In this document: positions 58,569 through 64,000 of the stretch, piece by piece
Position numbering within the stretch: the first letter of the stretch is position 1
Layout: each line of letters opens with the position of its first letter
DNA from: Stenotrophomonas tumulicola
GTDB taxonomy: Bacteria; Pseudomonadota; Gammaproteobacteria; Xanthomonadales; Xanthomonadaceae
Assembly (NCBI RefSeq): GCF_014117215.1
Contig: NZ_JACGXS010000002.1
Coordinates: 334,200-398,199, forward strand
Direction of reading: 5' to 3'
Length of the DNA: 64,000 bases
Notes under the pieces: model-generated
Seen by the model: the letters and a program-made list of their open reading frames with translations, nothing else
The model's database searches: none
What the model was told of the DNA's origin: nothing
Position numbers and translations under genes: made by a program

Positions 58569-60548
58569 TCAGTCCGCTGCCTGGCCTGCCGCTGCCGCGC
58601 AATTGAACTTCTTGCGTGAATCCACCAGCCTGCCCATCAGGCGGTCGCTCAGCGGCAGGGCATCGCCGTTGAGGCGCCAGTCGTAGATCACGCTGAAGGC
58701 CAGCACGCGGGCGACATACTCACGTGTTTCCTTGTAGCTGATGGTTTCGATCCACACGTCCGGGTCGAATCCCGGACGCTGCGTCTGCCAGCGCGCCGTC
58801 GGCGTGGGGCCGGCGTTGTATGCGGCGATGGTGACGTAGGGCAGGCCGTCGTACTTGTTCATCAGCTGCCGCAGGTAGGCGGTGCCGATGGCGATGTTGG
58901 TGTCCGGGTCGTACAGGCTGGATGCGCCGCCATAGTTGGTCAGCCCGATGTTCTTGGCCACTGCGGCGCCGGTAGCCGGCAGCACCTGCATCAGGCCCAT
59001 TGCGTTGGCGGGCGAGCGTGCATTGGGACTGAAGATGCTTTCGGCGCGGATCTCGGCGGCCACCCAGGCCGGGTCGATGGCATTGCGCGCGGCTTCGCGG
59101 CGGATGCTGCCGTCGTGGTGCAGCGGGAAGCGCAGGTGGTACAGGCGCTGTTCGTCCGGCTGCTTGCCGAGCGAGAACACGGCACGATCGAACCAGCCGT
59201 TTTCCTGCGCTACTTCCACCGCCAGGCGGCGCTGGGTATCGTCGAAGGTCGCCAGTGCGCTGTTCCATTCAGCAGTGGCCCAGCTGGCGCGATCGATGCG
59301 GTACAGCTCCATGGCGCGCACGATGGCCGGGTTGCGGGCCACGGCGGCGCGTGCCGAGTTACTGTCATCGGGCTTCCATGGGCATAGCGGGTAGGGTTGC
59401 TGCAGTTTGTCGGCGGCCAGGAAACCGTGGAAGGTCGGCGACGTGGCGGCGCGTGCGAACACCGCCCTGGACTGCGCGGCCTGTCCGGTCTTCTCCAGCA
59501 TGCGCGCTTCGAAATAGGTCCAGCGCGAATCGGCACGCTGGGTAGGCCCCATCCTGCGGATCGCCGCCAGCGTGGCCGGCCAGTCACCGCGCGACATCGC
59601 TTCGCGTACGCGCCATTCGTGCAGGCGTTCGTCATACGCCGAATCCGGCACCGCATTGAGGCGGCGCGCGGAATCGGGCAGGTAGGAAGCCACCGTCCAC
59701 AACGCGATCTGGTACTTCACCTGCGCCTGCTGGTCCGCCGTCAGGCCCAGTGCCTGCGCATACTGCGGCAACTGCTGTTCGGTGGCATCCGGATTGGCCT
59801 TGGCCAGCTTCTCCAGGCCATCGGTGGCGATGCGGCGGCTGCGCTCGTTGCGCGGCCAGTTCAGCGCCTTCGCATTGGGGGCATCCACGAACGCGGCGTA
59901 GTCGTTGGCCAGCGCCAGGTCGGCAGCAGGCAGGCCGCGTGCTGCACTGCGCATTACCGCCGGCTGCTGGGCATCGGCGGCGGCATCCAGGCGTTCCCAG
60001 CGCAGCGCATCGGTCAGCCCGCCCTGCGCCTGCAATACCGCGAATACCGCGTCGCAGCCGTCCGGCAGCGATTTGCCGTTCTTGCGCCACAGGTCCTGCG
60101 CTTCGGTGGTCCACTGGGCATCGGCCTTGCCGGTGGCCTGGCGGGCCGTCAGGTGGGCGCAGCGCAGCCCGGTATTGTCGGTAGGTACCCAGTTGGCCAG
60201 CAGGGTTGGCCAGTCCTGGCGGCGGGCAACCGCAGGCAGCCACACGCTGCGGAAGGTGGTGGCCACGGCCTGGCCGTCGTAGCGTTTCAGGAACGCCTGC
60301 GCCTGCTCGTTGCTGACCGTTTCGATGTTGCGGCGTAGGTTGGCGTACTCCAGCCAGCCATAGGCCGGATTGCGACTGAGCGCGCCAGCCTTGCCGGCAT
60401 CGAACTGGCCACGCTCGGCATCGGCGATGGCGGCTTTCAGCTGCGCGCGCTGTGCGTCGCTGGACTGGGCGAAGGCACCTGGCGCTGCACCGGACAGTGC
60501 GGCAGCGACGGCAAGCAGGGACAGGGCGGGGCGAAGGATTCGGCTCAT
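58569..60548 (-). CDS. slt: Soluble lytic murein transglycosylase
   Basis: A 659-aa periplasmic enzyme of the Slt70 type: signal peptide 1-28 (GAFAQ), a long alpha-superhelical U-domain (about 30-440) and the C-terminal catalytic domain with Glu503 in AEIRAESIFSPNARSPANAMGLMQVLP, followed by GTAYLRQLMNKY and the AAYNAGP motif. It cleaves glycan strands into 1,6-anhydro products and recycles uncrosslinked peptidoglycan. Downstream (minus strand) lies a SMAG element, then cca. Its start is divergent from the second TonB-dependent receptor. Confidence 0.95.
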   Translation of the reverse strand: MSRILRPALSLLAVAAALSGAAPGAFAQSSDAQRAQLKAAIADAERGQFDAGKAGALSRNPAYGWLEYANLRRNIETVSNEQAQAFLKRYDGQAVATTFRSVWLPAVARRQDWPTLLANWVPTDNTGLRCAHLTARQATGKADAQWTTEAQDLWRKNGKSLPDGCDAVFAVLQAQGGLTDALRWERLDAAADAQQPAVMRSAARGLPAADLALANDYAAFVDAPNAKALNWPRNERSRRIATDGLEKLAKANPDATEQQLPQYAQALGLTADQQAQVKYQIALWTVASYLPDSARRLNAVPDSAYDERLHEWRVREAMSRGDWPATLAAIRRMGPTQRADSRWTYFEARMLEKTGQAAQSRAVFARAATSPTFHGFLAADKLQQPYPLCPWKPDDSNSARAAVARNPAIVRAMELYRIDRASWATAEWNSALATFDDTQRRLAVEVAQENGWFDRAVFSLGKQPDEQRLYHLRFPLHHDGSIRREAARNAIDPAWVAAEIRAESIFSPNARSPANAMGLMQVLPATGAAVAKNIGLTNYGGASSLYDPDTNIAIGTAYLRQLMNKYDGLPYVTIAAYNAGPTPTARWQTQRPGFDPDVWIETISYKETREYVARVLAFSVIYDWRLNGDALPLSDRLMGRLVDSRKKFNCAAAAGQAAD

Positions 60549-60672
60549 GGGCCCAGCATAGCGGCCCCAGGCTGAATTCAGTTTCGCAGTGAGTGGACCG
60601 CGGCAGGCATCTATCGCTCATCCCCAGACGGTTTTGTGCAGGCTGGGTGAAAGCGAGGTGCGCGTCACGACG

Positions 60673-60685
60673 CCTGTTTTACAGG
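60673..60685. promoter_or_regulatory. Short palindrome upstream of the second receptor gene
   Basis: CCTGTTTTACAGG is a 13-base palindrome, followed closely by 'gttgtttacaac' and by an imperfect hairpin (acgcct 60701-60706 / aggcgt 60718-60723). It lies in the 205-bp divergent spacer (60549-60753) and could be an operator; no regulator is known from the sequence. Confidence 0.35.
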
Positions 60686-60753
60686 TTGTTTACAACTAAG
60701 ACGCCTCCCATCGGGGAAGGCGTTAAAACCGCCAATCTGGAGAGAGAAAGCGA

Positions 60754-63627
60754 ATGAACAACCTGCACTACCGCCCTTTGGCGGTCGCTGTTTCACTGTG
60801 CGTGGGACTGATGTCTTCCGTCGCCGCAGGGGCACAGGAGACACCGCGTGCCACAACCGAACTGGATCGCGTTGAAGTGACCGGTACGCGCATCAAGCGC
60901 GCCGAAGTGGAGGGCCAGGTGCCGGTACAGACGCTCACCCGTACCGAGATCGAGCGCACCGGCCTGACCTCCATCGGTGAAGTGCTGCAACAGCTCACCG
61001 GGTCGGGTTCGGCACTCAATGCGAAATTCAATTCTTCCGGCAACTTCGGGTTCCCGCCGGATGGCAGCGGGGTCGGCGCGGGCTCGGCGCAGGTAGACCT
61101 GCGTCACCTGGGGGCCAAGCGCGTGCTGGTGCTGGTCGATGGCATCCGCTGGGTCAACGAGTCGTCGGCGTCCGGCGTGGGTGCAGCCACCGATCTCAAC
61201 ACCATTCCGTTGGCCATCGTCGAACGCATCGAGGTGCTGGAGGACGGTGCGTCGTCGCTGTATGGCTCCGATGCGATCGCCGGCGTGGTCAACATCATCA
61301 CCCGCCGCGATTTCGACGGGGCCCAGGTAACGATGAACTACGGCCAGTATGGCAAGGGCGACGGCAACCAGCGTGGCGTGGACCTGGCCTGGGGCACCAG
61401 CGGTGACCGCTTCAGCGTGTTCCTCGGTGCCAGCTGGACCAAGCAGGATCCGGTGTACGCGCGAAGCCGGGAGCAGTCGCGCTTTCCGATCCCGGGAACC
61501 GGCGTGGCCTTCGGCAGCGGCGGCATCCCGCAGGGGCGGTTCCAGTTCGTCGATCCCAACACCGGCGCGGTACAGGACCTGGTTCCCAATACCGGCGCCA
61601 CCACACCGGCGTACGACGGGAGTGCGGGCTGCAACCGCAGCGATGATTACCATTGCTTCAGCACGGCCGATCGCTTCAATTTCGCCGAGTACAACCTGCT
61701 GCTGACCCCGTCCGAGCGCAAGGGTGTGTTTGGCCAGTTCCGCTTCGACATCACCGACAACGTGCAGTGGTACGTCAAGGCGCTGGCCAACCGCCGCGAG
61801 TCCACCAACCAGGCCGCGCCGGAGCCACTGGGATTCGGCCCCAATGCCGGCACCGGCAATCCGCTGGCCGACAACATCAGCATCTCGGCACTCAATCCGT
61901 ACAACCCGTTCGGCTTCGACCTTGTGTCCTCGGACAACCTGCAGTATCTCGGCAGGCGCCCGGTGGAAGGCGGCCCACGTGTGTTCGAGCAGGAGGTCAA
62001 CACGACCTATTTCGCCACCGGACTGGTCGGCGACTTCCAGGCCGCCGACCGCAGCTGGTTCTGGGACGTCAACGGCATGTACAGCAAGAACAAGGCCGAG
62101 CAGACCAATCGTGGCAGCTACAACATCTACAACGTCAACATGGCACTGGGTGATCCGGCCATCTGTGCCGCCACGCCCGGCTGCGTGCCGTTGAACCTGT
62201 TCGGGGGGCAGGGCAGCATCACCCCGGAGATGCTGCAGTGGATCCAGCCGGTGGTGCGCGACCGCAGCCAGAACGAGCTCAGCCTGTTCACCGCCAACCT
62301 GTCCAGCGAACTGTTCACCCTGCCGGCCGGACCGGTGTCCTTCGCCACCGGTTACGAATATCGCAAATACGAAGGCTGGTACCAGCCGGATCCGTTGACC
62401 GTGGCCGGCCATTACAACGGCGTCCCGTCGCAGCCGACATCCGGTTCGTACGACGTCAACGAAGCCTATCTTGAGCTGAGCATCCCGATCTTCGCCAAGA
62501 CGGCGATCGGCGAGAAGCTGGACCTGAGCCTGGCCGGGCGCTATTCGGATTACTCGACCTTCGGCGGCGAGTTCACCCCGAAGTATGGCCTGCGCTGGCA
62601 GGTGACCAATGACTTCGTGCTGCGCACCACCTATGCCGAAGGCTTCCGTGCGCCGTCCATCGGCGAACTGTACGGTTCGGATGCACGTGCCGATCTGCAG
62701 ATCTTCGATCCGTGCTCGGTCGGCCTGGGGGGGACGCCACCGCGTGGCAGTGCAGCCAACTGTGCCGCACTCGGCGTGCCGGGCGGCTTCCAGCAGGCCA
62801 ATTCGCAGATTTCAGTGACCACCGGCGGCAACATCGAACTGGAGCCGGAGCGTTCGCGCAGCTTCAGCGCCGGCTTCGTGTGGAGCCCGTGGTTTGGCAG
62901 CAACACGTCCTGGTCGGAGCGCTTCGACGTGGAAGTGACCTTCTACCGCCACCATATCGAGGGCGCCATCCAGGCGATCAACGCGCAGACCCAGCTGGAC
63001 CTGTGCGCCGATACGCTGGACCCGCTGTACTGCGATGGCATCACCCGCGCCAATACCGGTGCGATCAGCAGCTTCAACAACCGCCTGACCAACCTGGGTT
63101 CGATCAAGACCGACGGCTGGGACGTGGACCTGTTCTGGACGCTTCCACAGACCGACATCGGCCAGTTCAAGCTTGGCTGGCAGAACACCTTCGTCGGTCG
63201 CTACGAGGCGCTGGGTGCGGCAGGGCAGAAGCAGCCGCAGGAACCCGGCGTGGAAGTGGCCGACAGCTCGATTCCGGAGTGGACCAGCAACGCCACCGTG
63301 GCCTGGTCGCTGGACAACTGGAATGCATCGTGGACGGTGCGGCACATTTCCAAGCTGACCGAACAATGCGGCGACGTGGCGGCATTCCCGATCTGCGGCA
63401 ACCAGGCGGAAGGCACCAATGAGCTGTCTGCCACCACCTTCCATGACATGCAGGTGGGCTACAAGGTCGACTGGATGAAGGGGCTGCAGCTGAGCCTGGG
63501 CTTGAACAACGTGTTCGACAAGGATCCGCCGATCTGCCTGTCGTGCTCGTTGAATGGCTACGACGCCTCGACCTACGACATTCCGCGTGGGCGCTTCTGG
63601 TACGCGCGGGCGGACCTGCGCTTCTGA
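60754..63627 (+). CDS. TonB-dependent receptor of unknown substrate
   Basis: A 957-aa outer-membrane transporter: signal peptide (AAGAQE), TonB-box-like [14 protein letters not shown], plug (about 40-170: [40 protein letters not shown]) and a beta-barrel ending [11 protein letters not shown]. Cysteine-containing extracellular loops are seen (about 290 and 640). No metabolic genes adjoin it within the window, so the substrate is unknown. GGAGAGAG precedes the ATG. It is followed by a SMAG array that runs off the window end. Confidence 0.92.
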   Translation: MNNLHYRPLAVAVSLCVGLMSSVAAGAQETPRATTELDRVEVTGTRIKRAEVEGQVPVQTLTRTEIERTGLTSIGEVLQQLTGSGSALNAKFNSSGNFGFPPDGSGVGAGSAQVDLRHLGAKRVLVLVDGIRWVNESSASGVGAATDLNTIPLAIVERIEVLEDGASSLYGSDAIAGVVNIITRRDFDGAQVTMNYGQYGKGDGNQRGVDLAWGTSGDRFSVFLGASWTKQDPVYARSREQSRFPIPGTGVAFGSGGIPQGRFQFVDPNTGAVQDLVPNTGATTPAYDGSAGCNRSDDYHCFSTADRFNFAEYNLLLTPSERKGVFGQFRFDITDNVQWYVKALANRRESTNQAAPEPLGFGPNAGTGNPLADNISISALNPYNPFGFDLVSSDNLQYLGRRPVEGGPRVFEQEVNTTYFATGLVGDFQAADRSWFWDVNGMYSKNKAEQTNRGSYNIYNVNMALGDPAICAATPGCVPLNLFGGQGSITPEMLQWIQPVVRDRSQNELSLFTANLSSELFTLPAGPVSFATGYEYRKYEGWYQPDPLTVAGHYNGVPSQPTSGSYDVNEAYLELSIPIFAKTAIGEKLDLSLAGRYSDYSTFGGEFTPKYGLRWQVTNDFVLRTTYAEGFRAPSIGELYGSDARADLQIFDPCSVGLGGTPPRGSAANCAALGVPGGFQQANSQISVTTGGNIELEPERSRSFSAGFVWSPWFGSNTSWSERFDVEVTFYRHHIEGAIQAINAQTQLDLCADTLDPLYCDGITRANTGAISSFNNRLTNLGSIKTDGWDVDLFWTLPQTDIGQFKLGWQNTFVGRYEALGAAGQKQPQEPGVEVADSSIPEWTSNATVAWSLDNWNASWTVRHISKLTEQCGDVAAFPICGNQAEGTNELSATTFHDMQVGYKVDWMKGLQLSLGLNNVFDKDPPICLSCSLNGYDASTYDIPRGRFWYARADLRF

Positions 63628-63633
63628 TGGAAC

Positions 63634-64000
63634 GGCGGGGCATGGCCCCGCTCTACCGGGTGTGAGGGTAGTGACGGGCCATGCCCGTCACCAGGAAAAG
63701 CAGCGGGGCATGGCCCCGCTCTACCAGGCGAGAGGGTAGTGACGGGCCATGCCCGTCATGAGGAAAGCAGCGGGGCATGGCCCCGCTCTACCAAGGCGAG
63801 AGGGTAGTGACGGGCCATGCCCGTCACCAGCAAAGCAGCGGGGCATGGCCCCGCTCTACCAAGCGTGAGGGTAGTGACGGGCCATGCCCGTCACCAGCAA
63901 AGCAGCGGGGCATGGCCCCGCTCTACCAAGCGTGAGGGTAGTGACGGGCCATGCCCGTCACCAGCAAAGCAGCGGGGCATGGCCCCGCTCTACCGGGCCC
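63634..64000. repeat. SMAG array, alternating subtypes, 67-68 bp period, truncated by the window end
   Basis: After one inverted 'gcggggc' element, forward 'tgacgggc' units start with GTAG at 63668, 63736, 63804, 63871 and 63938 (period 68, 68, 67, 67), each followed by an inverted 'agcggggc' unit ending in CTAC. The last CTAC is at about 63990-63993 and the array may continue beyond 64000. The gap contains no gene. Confidence 0.92.

Noticed and set aside
63634..64000. CRISPR array or satellite with unique spacers
   Set aside because: Both parts of each unit are repeated SMAG subtypes with near-constant spacers.

Overview
The window is high-G+C gammaproteobacterial chromosome, almost certainly from the Stenotrophomonas maltophilia complex (Xanthomonadaceae). 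The evidence is the gene content, with TonB-dependent receptors, a nag/nix-type N-acetylglucosamine locus, a pteridine reductase, MidA and a two-gene morphogenesis/lipoate core. More telling is the very dense set of short palindromes that begin with GTAG and occur singly, as inverted pairs or in arrays. These match the SMAG (Stenotrophomonas maltophilia GTAG) REP family. No rRNA, tRNA, CRISPR array, insertion sequence or prophage gene was seen.

Layout. 0-2.6 kb: a 5'-truncated metallo-beta-lactamase-fold hydrolase, a lipoprotein and a PfkB-family sugar/nucleoside kinase. 3.0-13.1 kb: a cell-shape and peptidoglycan cluster on one strand, mreB-mreC-mreD-mrdA(PBP2)-rodA, then mltB-rlpA-dacC, mostly with ATGA overlaps. 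13.1-23.8 kb: a surface module of one small unknown protein, two trimeric autotransporter adhesins, a 42-aa ORF, an LpxR-like lipid A deacylase and a CsgG-like protein; the last two diverge from a region with a perfect CRP/Clp-type palindrome. 23.8-25.8 kb: ybeD-lipB-lipA. In E. coli dacA-ybeD-lipB-lipA are contiguous, so the surface module interrupts an old gene order. 26-31.4 kb: the processing protease Prc, two envelope proteins and a short 6-phosphogluconate dehydrogenase. 31.4-32 kb: a higher-order SMAG duplication. 32-39.6 kb: an oxidoreductase, a BON protein, a hybrid histidine kinase, an Anbu-type proteasome homologue, folK, a pteridine reductase, MidA and a VanZ-like protein.

39.6-40.85 kb holds the most unusual segment: three tandem, paralogous small exported proteins (80-90 aa) with one conserved cysteine in a C-(N/S)-x-M-F-G motif and a second in a C-terminal C-(N/S)-H motif. 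They lie in lower-G+C DNA flanked by a 25-bp direct repeat that duplicates the 3' end of the VanZ gene.

40.9-53.2 kb is a complete chitin/N-acetylglucosamine locus. It runs from a GH20 hexosaminidase and a TonB-dependent receptor through a glucokinase-type kinase, divergent from an MFS transporter, a LacI repressor, a SIS-type deaminase, NagA and a NagX-type membrane protein. Candidate LacI-type operators sit in the divergent intergenic region. 53.3-64 kb: a classical autotransporter, an SseB-domain protein, cca, slt, a second TonB-dependent receptor and a terminal SMAG array that runs off the window.

SMAG elements are not confined to spacers. They encode C-terminal or linker peptides in mreC, mrdA, rlpA and the small gene at 13.7 kb, and they supply the TAG stop codon of three other genes. 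The nag locus is free of them.
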